NCBI RefSeq assembly: GCF_900129485.1
Contig: NZ_FQVW01000001.1
Location: 372,001 to 436,000 of the forward strand
Reading direction: 5' to 3'
Length of the DNA: 64,000 bases
Origin: Ornithinibacillus halophilus
Lineage (GTDB): Bacteria; Bacillota; Bacilli; Bacillales; Amphibacillaceae
Made by a program: the position numbers and the translations under genes. The notes below the pieces were generated by a model. The model was not told the origin of the DNA, did no database searches, and was given only the letters and a program-made list of their open reading frames with translations. Shown in pieces: positions 26,927 to 36,586 of the stretch; position 1 is the stretch's first letter; each line of letters opens with the position of its first letter.

Positions 26927-27884
26927 TTTTCTTAGATACATCGCTTTTCTTGAATTTCTTCTTTATTTCTAAATAATCCTCGATTTCCTCAAGTAATCGG
27001 AAGAGATTTGCTCTTGTTTCAAACTCTTCTCTTGTCTTCGGTAGCTCCTGCTTATGGAATTCATCTCTAAGTACTTTAAGCTCCTCAATGAATAATACAG
27101 CCGTATTTCCAGGATGAACAGCATTCGATAGTCGATCAAAATAATCCGCAATTTGCATCGATATATAATCCGTTTTAGGCAGCCTTGTAACTAATGGTAG
27201 CATTTTTTTCAGTTGTTCATATTGCTTTGAACGCATTTTAAAGTATTGGTAATACGGGTGTTTGGAACGAAGCAAATGGTTTTCTCTGTCTAATGCAACC
27301 AAATCACTTGCTCTTTCTAGTATCTCTTCAGTTTCAGTTATTTCTTTTCCATCCCAAAGTCGATCATTATCTCTTATATACTTGGCAATTTCTGACAAAA
27401 TAATTTGGTAGTTCGCTTCTAGCTTTTTCTGGGTTTCTCGGAGCTTCTTGTCATAACTTGGCATATAAAGATTTACAACTAGGCCTACACCAATACCAAT
27501 GATAATAAGTAAATACTGGTCTAGCATATAAGCTAATGTCACTTGTTTTGCACCATATAAATTAAGAATTACTACCGAGCTTGTTGCAATTCCATCTGTT
27601 ATTTTTAGCCAAACTGTAACCGGTATAAATACTGCAAGCATTAACCCTATGACAATCGGATAATAACCTATAATTTCAAAAAACACCATAGAAAATATAC
27701 TTGCGATTATACAAGCTGCAAAGCGATCCCATGCACTGGAAACGGATTGTTTCCGTGATGGTTTAATACATAAAATAGTTAAGATTCCAGCAGACACAAA
27801 ATTACTAATCCCAAATGCTTGTGCAATCCATACTGAAATTGGAGTACCAATAGCTGTTTTGATCGTACGATAGCCTATCTTCAT
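26907..27884 (-). CDS. yqjA: Aromatic acid exporter family membrane protein (YqjA)
   Basis: The 325-aa protein has an N-terminal membrane half (about residues 1-150, with roughly five hydrophobic segments, including the WIAQAFGISNF region). The C-terminal cytoplasmic half is helical, charged and coiled-coil-like (KKLRETQKKLEANYQIILSE). This matches the ArAE/DUF939 family to which B. subtilis YqjA belongs. Transported substrate unknown. The last ten or so residues are basic and Gly/Ala-rich and fall on a repeat-like sequence, so the C-terminus is probably strain-variable. The gene is convergent with prli42. Confidence 0.87.
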   Translation of the reverse strand: MKIGYRTIKTAIGTPISVWIAQAFGISNFVSAGILTILCIKPSRKQSVSSAWDRFAACIIASIFSMVFFEIIGYYPIVIGLMLAVFIPVTVWLKITDGIATSSVVILNLYGAKQVTLAYMLDQYLLIIIGIGVGLVVNLYMPSYDKKLRETQKKLEANYQIILSEIAKYIRDNDRLWDGKEITETEEILERASDLVALDRENHLLRSKHPYYQYFKMRSKQYEQLKKMLPLVTRLPKTDYISMQIADYFDRLSNAVHPGNTAVLFIEELKVLRDEFHKQELPKTREEFETRANLFRLLEEIEDYLEIKKKFKKSDVSKKRAGARS

Positions 27885-27950
27885 GATTCATCTCCTATTA
27901 ACTTTTAGTTCTAAAATACTTACCAAAGACTGATATTATTAGTTTATGTA

Positions 27951-27992
27951 AAAAATAAAGGCTGACTCATAGTAGGAGACAGCCTTATTTTT
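27951..27992. terminator. Rho-independent terminator of brxB
   Basis: AATAAAGGCTGACTC and GAGACAGCCTTATTTTT pair over about 14 bp with one internal mismatch. The run of T/A on both sides lets it act in both directions, but brxB (minus strand, 10 nt away) is the gene it ends. Confidence 0.88.
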
Positions 27993-28001
27993 AAATAAGT
28001 A

Positions 28002-28433
28002 TTATACTTCTTCACAGTGCTCTTCGAAAACATTTTGAAGTTTCGTCATTACGTCCATTGCGCTGTGACCTTCAATGTCATGACGCTCTAACATAGTAAC
28101 GATTTTCCCGTCCTTCATGAATGCAAATGATGGTGAAGAAGGTGGATAACCTTCGAAATATTCTCTTGCTTTTTCTGTTGCTTCTCTGTCTTGGCCGGCG
28201 AATACCGTCACTAAATGGTCAGGACGCTTATCATAATGAATAGCATTTGCTGCAGCTGGACGAGCTACACCGCCTGCACAACCACAAGTAGAGTTAACCA
28301 TAACAAGTGTAGTACCTTCTCTTGAAAGCGCAGTATCTACTTCTTCTGGATTTGTTAGTTCCTCAAATCCTGCTTCTGTAATATCTTTTCTTGCAGCATC
28401 TACTACATCTTTCATGAATAAGTTAAAATCCAT
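28002..28433 (-). CDS. brxB: Bacilliredoxin BrxB (YqiW/YphP family)
   Basis: The 143-aa thioredoxin-like protein has the unusual CGC active site in [14 protein letters not shown]. Bacilliredoxins remove bacillithiol from S-bacillithiolated proteins after oxidative stress. The conserved tail ([19 protein letters not shown]) and the length fit the family. In B. subtilis yqiW sits just downstream of the bkd operon, as here. It has its own ribosome-binding site (AAGGAGATGG) and a terminator. Confidence 0.95.
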   Translation of the reverse strand: MDFNLFMKDVVDAARKDITEAGFEELTNPEEVDTALSREGTTLVMVNSTCGCAGGVARPAAANAIHYDKRPDHLVTVFAGQDREATEKAREYFEGYPPSSPSFAFMKDGKIVTMLERHDIEGHSAMDVMTKLQNVFEEHCEEV

Positions 28434-28534
28434 CTATAGCCATCTCCTTATTATTAATTGTAACTAGTGATTCTATTTATCAGCTTACCAATTTTATCTT
28501 TATAATTCAATTTATAACAATTGACTAATCACAA

Positions 28535-29806
28535 TTAATAAACATTTGTGGTACTTTCATTGATATTTTCTAAAATTTCTTTGACACGTTTTAAGAACTG
28601 TCCACACACTAGTCCATCTAGAACACGATGATCTAATGAAAGACATAGATTAACCATATCTCTAGCTGCGAACATACCATCGATGACAACTGGTTTTTTA
28701 ACAATAGATTCTACTTGTAAGATTGCAGCTTGTGGGTGATTAATAACCCCCATAGACTGAACGGAACCAAAAGAACCCGTGTTATTAACTGTAAACGTAC
28801 CACCTTGCATATCATCAGCAGTTAACTTGCCAGTTCTTGCTTTTTGAGCTAAATCATTTATGTCTCTTGCTATACCTTTAATGCTTAAATCATCCGCATT
28901 TTTAATAACTGGGACAAATAACTCTTGATCCTTAGCAACTGCAATCGAAAGATTTATATCTTTCTTCTGAATGATTTTATCTCCAGCCCACATACTGTTA
29001 AGCTGAGGGAATTCCTTTAATCCTTGTGCTACAGCTTTTACAAAGAAAGCAAAGAATGTTAAGTTAAACCCTTCTTTTTGTTTAAAATCATTTTTAATTT
29101 GATTACGGTAAGATACAAGATCGGTTACATCGACTTCAACAGTCATCCATGCATGAGGGATTTCCGTTTTTGAGCGAACCATATTATCAGCAATCGCTTT
29201 ACGAACACCTGTTACAGGAATCTCAACATCTCCTGCCTGAGATTGTGGTAATGGCTTAGCAGGCTTTGGTTGTACAGGTTGAGTAGGCGTCTCTACCTTC
29301 GTTGGCTGTTTTTCTTCTTGAACGGAGCTAGCACTAGGTTTTGGAATTTCACCAGATGTGATAATTTTTTCTATATCCTTCCTAGTTATTCTTCCACCAC
29401 GGCCTGTTCCATCGACCAACTCTAAATCAATATTATTCTCTTGTGCCATTCGTAAAACTGCTGGAGAATATCTCTTTTTCATCGATTGATCTTGTTCAGT
29501 TGCTTCTGTTTCTTTCTCAGGCTCTTTATCAACAGTCTCACTTGATTCTGCTGCACCAGCGTCAGATTCTGTTTCCATATAACAAATAAGCTCTCCAACA
29601 GCGATGGTATCGCCTTCATTTGCTACTAGTTCTTTAATAGTACCAGTAAATGAAGATGGAACTTCAGCATTTACTTTGTCTGTCATTACTTCAGCAATTG
29701 GATCGTATTTATTTACGTGTTCGCCTTCTTTTACTAACCAAGTACTTATCGTACCTTCTGTAACACTCTCCCCTAATTGGGGCATTGTAATTTTTTCAAC
29801 GGCCAT
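28535..29806 (-). CDS. bkdB: Branched-chain alpha-keto acid dehydrogenase E2 (dihydrolipoamide acyltransferase)
   Basis: This 423-aa E2 core subunit has a lipoyl domain at 1-76 with lipoyl-lysine K44 (TDKVNAE). An E3/E1-binding domain follows at about 112-148 (KRYSPAVLRMA, GRGGRITRKDI). A Pro/Gln/Lys-rich linker leads to the catalytic domain from about 195 with the DHRVLDG active-site His near the C-terminus. It transfers isobutyryl-, 2-methylbutyryl- and isovaleryl groups to CoA, giving primers for iso/anteiso fatty acids. It is last in the seven-gene bkd operon. No terminator was recognised after it. Confidence 0.96.
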   Translation of the reverse strand: MAVEKITMPQLGESVTEGTISTWLVKEGEHVNKYDPIAEVMTDKVNAEVPSSFTGTIKELVANEGDTIAVGELICYMETESDAGAAESSETVDKEPEKETEATEQDQSMKKRYSPAVLRMAQENNIDLELVDGTGRGGRITRKDIEKIITSGEIPKPSASSVQEEKQPTKVETPTQPVQPKPAKPLPQSQAGDVEIPVTGVRKAIADNMVRSKTEIPHAWMTVEVDVTDLVSYRNQIKNDFKQKEGFNLTFFAFFVKAVAQGLKEFPQLNSMWAGDKIIQKKDINLSIAVAKDQELFVPVIKNADDLSIKGIARDINDLAQKARTGKLTADDMQGGTFTVNNTGSFGSVQSMGVINHPQAAILQVESIVKKPVVIDGMFAARDMVNLCLSLDHRVLDGLVCGQFLKRVKEILENINESTTNVY

Positions 29807-29827
29807 TTAGAAAACCTCCTTTACGCT

Positions 29828-30811
29828 TTAAAATTCTGCTAGTTCACGCATTGCCTTTTCCACTTTATCAGGATTCATCATGAAATATTTCTCCATTGTT
29901 GGTGCGTACGGCATTGCAGGAACATCAGGTCCAGCTAACCGTTGGATTGGTGCATCTAAGTCAAATAAACAATGCTCCGAAATTATTGCTGCTACTTCAC
30001 TAATAATGCTTCCTTCTTTGTTATCTTCTGTAATTAGCAATACTTTTCCTGTTTTCTTAGCAGCTTCAATGATTGCTTCTTGATCAAGAGGATAAACGGT
30101 TCTTAAGTCTAGAATATGAGCATCGATTCCCTCTTCAGCTAATTTTTCTGCTGCTTGTAGCGCAAAGTGAACACAGAGTCCATACGTTATAATTGTGATA
30201 TCAGAACCTTCACGTTTCACATCTGCCTTCCCTATTGGAAGGACGTAATCATCTTCTGGTACTTCTCCTTTTAATAAACGGTAAGCACGTTTATGCTCAA
30301 AAAATAGCACAGGATCATTGTCACGAATAGCTGCTTTTAATAACCCTTTCGCATCATATGGTGTGGAAGGCATTACAATTTTTAGTCCGGGCTGATTAGC
30401 AAAAACAGCTTCTACCGATTGAGAGTGATATAATGCACCGTGTACGCCACCGCCATAAGGTGCTCGAATCGTAATCGGGCAATTCCAGTCATTGTTTGAA
30501 CGATACCTAATTCTAGCTGCTTCAGAAATAATTTGGTTAACGGCTGGCATAATAAAGTCAGCAAATTGCATTTCTGCTACTGGGCGCATTCCATACATCG
30601 CAGCACCTATACCTACACCTGCAATTGCCGATTCAGCTAAAGGTGTGTCTAATGCACGATACTCTCCAAATTCATCGTAGAGTCCGTCTGTTGCACGGAA
30701 AACGCCTCCTTTTTTACCGACATCTTCCCCTAAGACAAACACTTTTTCATCACGTTGCATTTCTTCCTTCAAAGCACTTGTAACTGCTTGTATATAAGAC
30801 ATTACTGGCAT
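29828..30811 (-). CDS. bkdAB: Branched-chain alpha-keto acid dehydrogenase E1 beta subunit
   Basis: The 327-aa transketolase-like subunit forms the E1 alpha2-beta2 tetramer with BkdAA, decarboxylating branched-chain 2-oxo acids with thiamine diphosphate. Typical features are the N-terminal VLGEDVGKKGGVFRAT, the conserved MQFADFIMPA, RAPYGGGVHG and the C-terminal EDNKEGSIISEVA. Length and position between bkdAA and bkdB fit the family. The ATG is preceded by AAGGAGGG. Confidence 0.96.
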   Translation of the reverse strand: MPVMSYIQAVTSALKEEMQRDEKVFVLGEDVGKKGGVFRATDGLYDEFGEYRALDTPLAESAIAGVGIGAAMYGMRPVAEMQFADFIMPAVNQIISEAARIRYRSNNDWNCPITIRAPYGGGVHGALYHSQSVEAVFANQPGLKIVMPSTPYDAKGLLKAAIRDNDPVLFFEHKRAYRLLKGEVPEDDYVLPIGKADVKREGSDITIITYGLCVHFALQAAEKLAEEGIDAHILDLRTVYPLDQEAIIEAAKKTGKVLLITEDNKEGSIISEVAAIISEHCLFDLDAPIQRLAGPDVPAMPYAPTMEKYFMMNPDKVEKAMRELAEF

Positions 30812-30825
30812 TTTATTGTCCCTCC

Positions 30826-31818
30826 TTACTCTTCGTAAACATATTTTAGTGCAGATTCTGGTTCTGCATAAGGTGCATTCTCTGCATAATCAGTTGCGTC
30901 ATTTACAATTTGATCGATTTCTTTAATGTAATTACTTTTTGCATCTTCCGTTAAGACGCCACATTCTTCTAAATACGCTTCAAAACGATATAAACCATCT
31001 TTATTCTTTGCTTCATCAACTTCTTCGCGATTACGATAGACACGGTCATCATCATCACTAGAATGTGCTGTTAATCGATAAGAGATAGCTTCGATTAAGG
31101 TTGGTCCTTCTCCTGCTAATGCTCTATCTCTTGCCTCTTTCACTACCTGATATACTTCAAGTGGATCTGTTCCATCAACAGTATAACCTGGCATCCCATA
31201 ACCGATAGCACGATCGGATACTTTTTCTGCTGCAATTTGTTTTTCGTATGGTACAGAAATAGCATACTTATTATTTTCCACCAAGGTAATCACTGGTAAT
31301 TTATGAACTCCAGCAAAGTTTAAACCTTCATGGAAATCACCTTGGTTGGAAGAACCTTCACCAAGAGTTACAAATGAAACGAAATCTTTTTTCTCCATTT
31401 TTGCTGCTAAAGCAAAGCCTACAGCATGTGGAACTTGAGTTGTTACAGGGGAAGAACCTGTGATAATGTTATTTTTCTTCTGCCCGAAATGACTTGGCAT
31501 TTGTCTTCCACCAGAGTTCGGATCTTCTGCTTTAGCAAAAGCGGATAGCATTAGTTCTCTTGATGTCATACCAAAAGCTAAAACAACCCCCATGTCACGA
31601 TAATATGGAGCAACATAATCCTTCTCTCTATCCAAAGCAAACGCTGCACCAATTTGAGTAGCTTCTTGTCCTTGTCCAGAAATAACGAAAGGAATCTTTC
31701 CAGCTCGGTTTAGAAGCCACATTCTTTCATCTAGTTTTCTTGCTAGTAACATTGTTCGATACATGTCTAAAACCTCTTCGTCTGATAAGCCTAACGCTTG
31801 ATGACGATTTGTTGACAT
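30826..31818 (-). CDS. bkdAA: Branched-chain alpha-keto acid dehydrogenase E1 alpha subunit
   Basis: This 330-aa ThDP-binding subunit has a conserved MPSHFG and GSSPVTTQ region. The ThDP/Mg motif starts at TLGEGSSNQGDFHEG and ends in ENNKYAISVP. The phosphorylation-loop region TAHSSDDDDRVYRN resembles that of mammalian and Bacillus BCKDH E1 alpha. AAAAGGAGGG precedes the ATG. It is fifth in the operon, 63 nt after lpdV and 14 nt before bkdAB. Confidence 0.96.
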   Translation of the reverse strand: MSTNRHQALGLSDEEVLDMYRTMLLARKLDERMWLLNRAGKIPFVISGQGQEATQIGAAFALDREKDYVAPYYRDMGVVLAFGMTSRELMLSAFAKAEDPNSGGRQMPSHFGQKKNNIITGSSPVTTQVPHAVGFALAAKMEKKDFVSFVTLGEGSSNQGDFHEGLNFAGVHKLPVITLVENNKYAISVPYEKQIAAEKVSDRAIGYGMPGYTVDGTDPLEVYQVVKEARDRALAGEGPTLIEAISYRLTAHSSDDDDRVYRNREEVDEAKNKDGLYRFEAYLEECGVLTEDAKSNYIKEIDQIVNDATDYAENAPYAEPESALKYVYEE

Positions 31819-31881
31819 ATAAGTCCCTCCTTTTAATGTTCATACAAATAATTGAACTAAATAATATAATTCTAAGAAATC

Positions 31882-33303
31882 TTATCCATGAATTTGAAGG
31901 CCATCTACAGCAAGTGCTGCTTCACCCATAACTTCTGACAACGTTGGATGAGGATGAACAGCTTGAGCGATTTCCCATGGTGTTGCATCTAACACTTTAG
32001 CTAATCCAGCTTCTGATATCATATCCGTAACATGAGGACCAACCATGTGCACACCAAGTAAATCATCGGTATTTTTATCAGCAATAATTTTTACAAAACC
32101 ATTAGAATCCCCATGTACTAATGCTTTTCCAATAGCTTTGAAAGAGAATTTTCCAACTTTAATATCATACCCTTTTTCTTTCGCTTGTTCTTCCGTTAGT
32201 CCTACACTAGCCACTTCTGGACTAGAGTATATACATGACGGGATATTATCATAAATTAACGGTAATGGATTTTGGTTAGCCATATGCTCTACTGCTACAA
32301 TTCCTTCATGAGAGGCAACATGTGCTAATTGCATTCCACCAATCACATCACCAATTGCATATATATGTGTTTCTTTTGTTTGGAAGAATTCATTAGTTTG
32401 GATAAAGCCTTTTTCTACAACAATATCGGTATTTTCTAAACCAATATTCGATGTATTAGCTTCCCTACCAACTGAAACTAGCATCTTATCAGCTTGGAAA
32501 GTTACGACCTCACCTTTCTTTTCAGCACTAATAGTTACAGCAGTTGATTTATCAAGTGTATCGGGCAATACTTTTGCACCTTTAACAAAAGTAACACCTT
32601 TTTTCTTCAATTGTCTTTCCACTTCTTTAGCAACCGCTTTATCTTCAGTTGGCAAAATCTGATTTAAATATTCAACCACAGTTACTTCTACGCCAAAATC
32701 AGCGAGCATAGATGCCCATTCTATTCCGATGACCCCTCCACCAACAACAATGATTGATTTTGGTATTTCTTCCATTTGTAGAGCATCATCTGAACTCATA
32801 ACTATGTTTCCATCGAATTCTAATCCTGGTAATGATTTTGGCTTCGATCCGGTTGCGATTAATACATTTTTGGGGACGATCATCGTGTTTTCATCACCAT
32901 TTTCATATTCAATGGAGATAGTACCTGGCATTGGTGAGAATATACTAGGCCCTAATATTCGACCATAGCCTTGGAATACATCGATTTTCCCTTTTTTCAT
33001 CAAGCCAACGACACCTTGATGTAATGTGTTAACAATTGTATTTTTTCTTTCTTGAACTTTAGCGAAGTTTAAATTTATTTCACTAACATCGACACCGAAG
33101 TCTTCTGCTTCTTTCGTTTGTTTATATACTTCGGCACTTCTTAGCAATGCTTTTGATGGGATACAGCCTCGGTGTAAACAAGTTCCACCTAATTCACCTT
33201 TTTCTACAACTGCTACTTGCATGCCTAGTTGTGATGCACGAATAGCAGCAACATATCCTCCAGTACCTCCACCAAGTACAACTAAATCATATTCTTTTGC
33301 CAT
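31882..33303 (-). CDS. lpdV: Dihydrolipoyl dehydrogenase (E3) of the Bkd complex
   Basis: This 473-aa FAD/NAD flavoprotein reoxidises the E2 dihydrolipoyl group. The FAD motif GGGTGGYVAA is at residues 11-20, the redox-active disulfide is C42-x4-C47 (GGTCLHRGCIPSK), and the NAD motif GGGVIGIEWAS is near 180. The C-terminal catalytic His is in HPHPTLSEV. Its place inside the bkd operon marks it as the LpdV/BfmBC paralogue rather than the PDH E3. Confidence 0.95.
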   Translation of the reverse strand: MAKEYDLVVLGGGTGGYVAAIRASQLGMQVAVVEKGELGGTCLHRGCIPSKALLRSAEVYKQTKEAEDFGVDVSEINLNFAKVQERKNTIVNTLHQGVVGLMKKGKIDVFQGYGRILGPSIFSPMPGTISIEYENGDENTMIVPKNVLIATGSKPKSLPGLEFDGNIVMSSDDALQMEEIPKSIIVVGGGVIGIEWASMLADFGVEVTVVEYLNQILPTEDKAVAKEVERQLKKKGVTFVKGAKVLPDTLDKSTAVTISAEKKGEVVTFQADKMLVSVGREANTSNIGLENTDIVVEKGFIQTNEFFQTKETHIYAIGDVIGGMQLAHVASHEGIVAVEHMANQNPLPLIYDNIPSCIYSSPEVASVGLTEEQAKEKGYDIKVGKFSFKAIGKALVHGDSNGFVKIIADKNTDDLLGVHMVGPHVTDMISEAGLAKVLDATPWEIAQAVHPHPTLSEVMGEAALAVDGLQIHG

Positions 33304-33320
33304 AATTCCCCACTCCTTTC

Positions 33321-34403
33321 CTAACTAAATGTATATACTTTTGCTTCTTCTTCATTTTGCAATACACGAAGTGCTCCTTCATTCAATGCCTGCAATTCAT
33401 TTTCACCAGGGTATACTAATACATCAGCAATCCAATTTACTCGTTCAGTAATCATCTCGATAAATGACTCACCATATGCTAATCCACCTGTTAAAACGAT
33501 TGCATCAACTTTTCCTTGAAGCACCACACTCATTGCTCCAATTTCTTTTGCAATTTGATATGCCATTGCATCATACACTTTTTGAGCATACTCTTCTCCA
33601 GATGCAATCCTCTCTTCTACTTCTCTAGCATCATTTGTGTGAAGATAGGCCATCAATCCGCCTTCACCCACGATTTTTTTCATCACTTCATCCCTATAAT
33701 ACTGTCCGGAGAAGCACATTGCGATTAAATCACCAATAGGAACGGTTCCAGCCCTTTCTGGAGAAAAAGGGCCATCGCCGTGCAAGCCATTATTGACATC
33801 AATTACCCTTCCATTATGATGAGCACCTACTGTTATTCCACCACCCATATGGGTAACGATTAAATTTAAGTTTTCATAGTTTTTTCCCATATCTGAAGCC
33901 GCTTTTCTAGCTACAGCTTTTTGATTGAGTGCGTGGAAAATACTTTTACGTGGTAATTCTGGTACACCAGAAAAACGGGCAATTTCTTCTAATTCATCGA
34001 CTACAACAGGGTCAACAATATATGCAGGTATATTTAATCCTTTTGCAATCTCTTCGGCAATAATGCCACCTAGATTAGAGGCGTGTTCTCCGTTTAAACC
34101 TTGACGTAAATCATTCAACATTTCTTCATTTACCTCGTAAGTTCCGCCTTCTATCGGACGAAGAAGTCCTCCCCTTGCACAAACAGCATCTAATTTTGAT
34201 ATATTGATACCTTCATAGTCTAACTGTTCTAAAATAACCTTTTTCCTATATTCATATTGATCAATGACACGATTATATTGACTTATTTCCTTTATGGAAT
34301 GTCGGATTGTCGTTTCAAAGATATGAAGTTCGTTTTCAAAAACACCTATTTTAGTAGATGTTGATCCTGGGTTAATTACTAAGATGCGAAAATTCGATTG
34401 CAA
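33321..34403 (-). CDS. buk: Butyrate (branched-chain fatty acid) kinase
   Basis: This 360-aa ASKHA-fold acetokinase-family enzyme converts acyl-phosphate and ADP to acid and ATP. Signatures are [16 protein letters not shown] at the N-terminus, [13 protein letters not shown], the [12 protein letters not shown] region and LTGGLAYGE. With ptb it allows ATP to be made from branched-chain acyl-CoA. TTG 34403 is preferred because GGAGG lies 8 nt upstream; the in-frame ATG at 34418 has only AGGA close to it. It lies 19 nt after bcd. Confidence 0.94.
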   Translation of the reverse strand: MQSNFRILVINPGSTSTKIGVFENELHIFETTIRHSIKEISQYNRVIDQYEYRKKVILEQLDYEGINISKLDAVCARGGLLRPIEGGTYEVNEEMLNDLRQGLNGEHASNLGGIIAEEIAKGLNIPAYIVDPVVVDELEEIARFSGVPELPRKSIFHALNQKAVARKAASDMGKNYENLNLIVTHMGGGITVGAHHNGRVIDVNNGLHGDGPFSPERAGTVPIGDLIAMCFSGQYYRDEVMKKIVGEGGLMAYLHTNDAREVEERIASGEEYAQKVYDAMAYQIAKEIGAMSVVLQGKVDAIVLTGGLAYGESFIEMITERVNWIADVLVYPGENELQALNEGALRVLQNEEEAKVYTFS

Positions 34404-34422
34404 ATTTGGTACCTCCATGTTC

Positions 34423-35517
34423 CTATCTTCTACTTAAAATATGATGTTCGTTCAGTAAAAATTGGTTTCTCGATTTTTTCATCGTTTCAATTCTTTCTTC
34501 AGCCATTCGGTCTGCGGCAACATATGAAGGAATATTATCACGTCTAGAAATCTCAAATACTTTGCTTAAACTATCATAAATTGTTTCTACTTTTTTCATT
34601 GCACGCTCTTGATTATAACCATTCAGTTCATCAGCTACGTTTATAACGCCACCAGCATTAATTACGTAATCTGGAGCATAAACAATTCCTTTCTCATGAA
34701 TAATTTCTCCATGTTTAGAAGACTTCAACTGATTATTTGCAGACCCCGCAATTACCTTCGCTTTGATACGTGGTATTGTTTCATCATTTATAGTTGCACC
34801 TAGAGCACATGGAGCATAAATATCACAGTCAACATCATAGATTTCTTCTGGACTTACAGCTTCTGCCCCAAACGCATCTACTGCTCTTTTTACAGCATCT
34901 TCATTGATATCGGTAACAATTAACTTTGCACCTTCTTCATGCAAATATTTACATAAAGTAAACGCAACATTTCCAACACCCTGAACAGCTACTTTTTTCC
35001 CTTCTAATGAGTCGCTTCCAAAGGCTTCTTTGGCCGATGCTTTCATTCCTTTATATACACCATAAGCAGTTACTGGTGATGGATTACCAGATGAACCTGA
35101 TTCTTCAGAAACACCTGTTACAAAATCCGTTTCCATGTGAATAAGATCCATATCTTCTTCTGTGGTTCCTACGTCTTCGGCTGTAATATATCTACCATTT
35201 AGCCCTTGAATATATCTTCCAAATGCTCGGAACATTTCAGGGTTTTTATCTTTTCTAGGGTCACCAATGATTACTGTTTTTCCACCACCAAGGTTCAAAC
35301 CTGCTGCTGCATTTTTATATGTCATTCCTTTAGCTAAACGTAACGCATCCTCAATTGCTTCCTCTTCAGAGTCATACGTCCACATTCTAGTTCCACCTAA
35401 AGCAGGTCCTAAAGTAGTATCATGTATTGCAATAATTGCTTTTAGTCCAGAATTCTTGTCTTGGCAAAACACCAATTGTTCATAATCATATTTCTCCATA
35501 TAAGTAAAAATTTCCAT
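34423..35517 (-). CDS. bcd: Leucine/valine dehydrogenase (branched-chain amino acid dehydrogenase)
   Basis: This 364-aa NAD-dependent Glu/Leu/Phe/Val-dehydrogenase family enzyme deaminates Leu, Val and Ile to the 2-oxo acids used by the Bkd complex. The substrate-site lysines K68 (GMTYKNAA) and catalytic K80 (LNLGGGK) are present. The Rossmann domain carries VQGVGNVAF around residue 180. Length is that of LeuDH (364 aa in Bacillus). GGAGG precedes the ATG by 9 nt. It is second in the operon after ptb. Confidence 0.96.
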   Translation of the reverse strand: MEIFTYMEKYDYEQLVFCQDKNSGLKAIIAIHDTTLGPALGGTRMWTYDSEEEAIEDALRLAKGMTYKNAAAGLNLGGGKTVIIGDPRKDKNPEMFRAFGRYIQGLNGRYITAEDVGTTEEDMDLIHMETDFVTGVSEESGSSGNPSPVTAYGVYKGMKASAKEAFGSDSLEGKKVAVQGVGNVAFTLCKYLHEEGAKLIVTDINEDAVKRAVDAFGAEAVSPEEIYDVDCDIYAPCALGATINDETIPRIKAKVIAGSANNQLKSSKHGEIIHEKGIVYAPDYVINAGGVINVADELNGYNQERAMKKVETIYDSLSKVFEISRRDNIPSYVAADRMAEERIETMKKSRNQFLLNEHHILSRR

Positions 35518-35530
35518 ATTCGTATTCCTC

Positions 35531-36436
35531 CTAATTATTTTTTAATGTTTTTAATGCAAGTGACAATGAAAGTAATTTACTTTCAGCAGAATCAGCTCTA
35601 GAGGTTAGAACGATCGGAGCCTTAGCCCCACTAATAATTGCTGCTACTTTTGAATTTGCAAAATAAACAAAGGATTTATATAAAGCATTTCCAACTTCAA
35701 TTGTTGGCACAAGAATAATATCTGTATCCCCAGCCACTTCAGAATCAATTTCTTTCTGTCTAGCTGCTGTCTTAGATACAGCATTATCGAACCCTAAAGG
35801 ACCATCAACTAAACATCCTTTAATTTGTCCTCTACGATTCATCTGAGTTAGTATTGCTGCATCAGTGGTTGATTCCATCGCTTCATTAATCACTTCAACA
35901 GGAGCTATTGCAGCTACTTTTGGAATCTCCACTCCAATAGAATGAGCGACTTTAACAGCGTTTTGGATAATTTCCTTCTTCTCATGTAAGGATGGAGACA
36001 CATTCATTGCTGCATCTGTTAAAAAGATTAATTTTTCTTGATTTGGTACTTCAAATAATGCAACATGGGATAATACATTGCCTGAGCGCAAACCGTAATC
36101 CTTATTTAATACGGCTTTTAACAATTGCTTTGTTGACACATTACCCTTCATTACTATATGTGCTTCATTGTCGTGAACAGCTTTTACTGCTGCACCCGCC
36201 ACATCTTTAACCTCATGTCTAATTTGGATATGTTTGGAATTCAGATCCAAACCAATTTCTTGTGCCTTACGATTCATTTGGTCTTTATCACCAAATAACA
36301 GGAATTTACATAGTTCCTCCTTTAAAGCTGATTTTATTGACTGAAGAACTTCTTGTTCTGCTGCATTCGCTACAGCAACGATATGTTTTATTTCTTGTTG
36401 TTGAATACTTTCTTTTAATTCCGTTAATGTTTTCAT
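35531..36436 (-). CDS. ptb: Phosphate butyryltransferase (Ptb)
   Basis: The 301-aa enzyme of the phosphate acetyl/butyryltransferase family exchanges CoA for phosphate on butyryl- and branched acyl-CoA. Typical motifs are [26 protein letters not shown] and [12 protein letters not shown]. The C-terminal [16 protein letters not shown] is also typical. ATG 36436 is chosen since GGAGG stands 5 nt upstream; the longer frame would start at or before the sigma-54 transcription start. It is the first gene of the bkd operon, with a ~20-nt leader from the -24/-12 promoter. Confidence 0.95.
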   Translation of the reverse strand: MKTLTELKESIQQQEIKHIVAVANAAEQEVLQSIKSALKEELCKFLLFGDKDQMNRKAQEIGLDLNSKHIQIRHEVKDVAGAAVKAVHDNEAHIVMKGNVSTKQLLKAVLNKDYGLRSGNVLSHVALFEVPNQEKLIFLTDAAMNVSPSLHEKKEIIQNAVKVAHSIGVEIPKVAAIAPVEVINEAMESTTDAAILTQMNRRGQIKGCLVDGPLGFDNAVSKTAARQKEIDSEVAGDTDIILVPTIEVGNALYKSFVYFANSKVAAIISGAKAPIVLTSRADSAESKLLSLSLALKTLKNN

Positions 36437-36466
36437 GTCTACCTCCAAACGCCTCCACTCTATACA

Positions 36467-36483
36467 TGCAAAAACCATGCCAA
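36467..36483 (-). promoter_or_regulatory. Sigma-54 (SigL) -24/-12 promoter of the bkd operon
   Basis: On the minus strand the 17-mer TTGGCATGGTTTTTGCA matches the sigma-54 consensus (TTGGCAN7TTGCA-type) essentially completely, with GG and GC 10 nt apart. It lies ~31 nt upstream of the ptb ATG. The gene for a sigma-54 activator (bkdR) is immediately upstream. Confidence 0.95.
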
Positions 36484-36494
36484 CTTTTCTAAAA

Positions 36495-36508
36495 TGAAAG
36501 CGCTTTAA
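36495..36508. promoter_or_regulatory. Candidate CcpA cre site upstream of the bkd promoter
   Basis: TGAAAGCGCTTTAA differs from the cre consensus TGAAANCGNTTNCA at one position. It lies 12 nt upstream of the -24 element, between it and the presumed activator site. CcpA binding here would give carbon catabolite control of branched-chain amino acid degradation. Confidence 0.6.
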
Positions 36509-36516
36509 TTAAGGGT

Positions 36517-36534
36517 TTGTTGCTAATGCAACAA
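36517..36534. promoter_or_regulatory. Candidate BkdR upstream activating sequence
   Basis: TTGTTGC(TAAT)GCAACAA is a perfect 7-bp inverted repeat, and it lies about 35-50 nt upstream of the -24 element. It is followed within 25 nt by further TTGCAA/CTGCAA-type half sites. Enhancer sites of Fis-type HTH activators are typically such palindromes. Between this and the bkdR stop (36587) I see nothing else. Confidence 0.5.
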
Positions 36535-36586
36535 CTTGCAAACCTGCAAATTACTGCATGCCAATCTTGGCGTAATTGTCTTTGTT

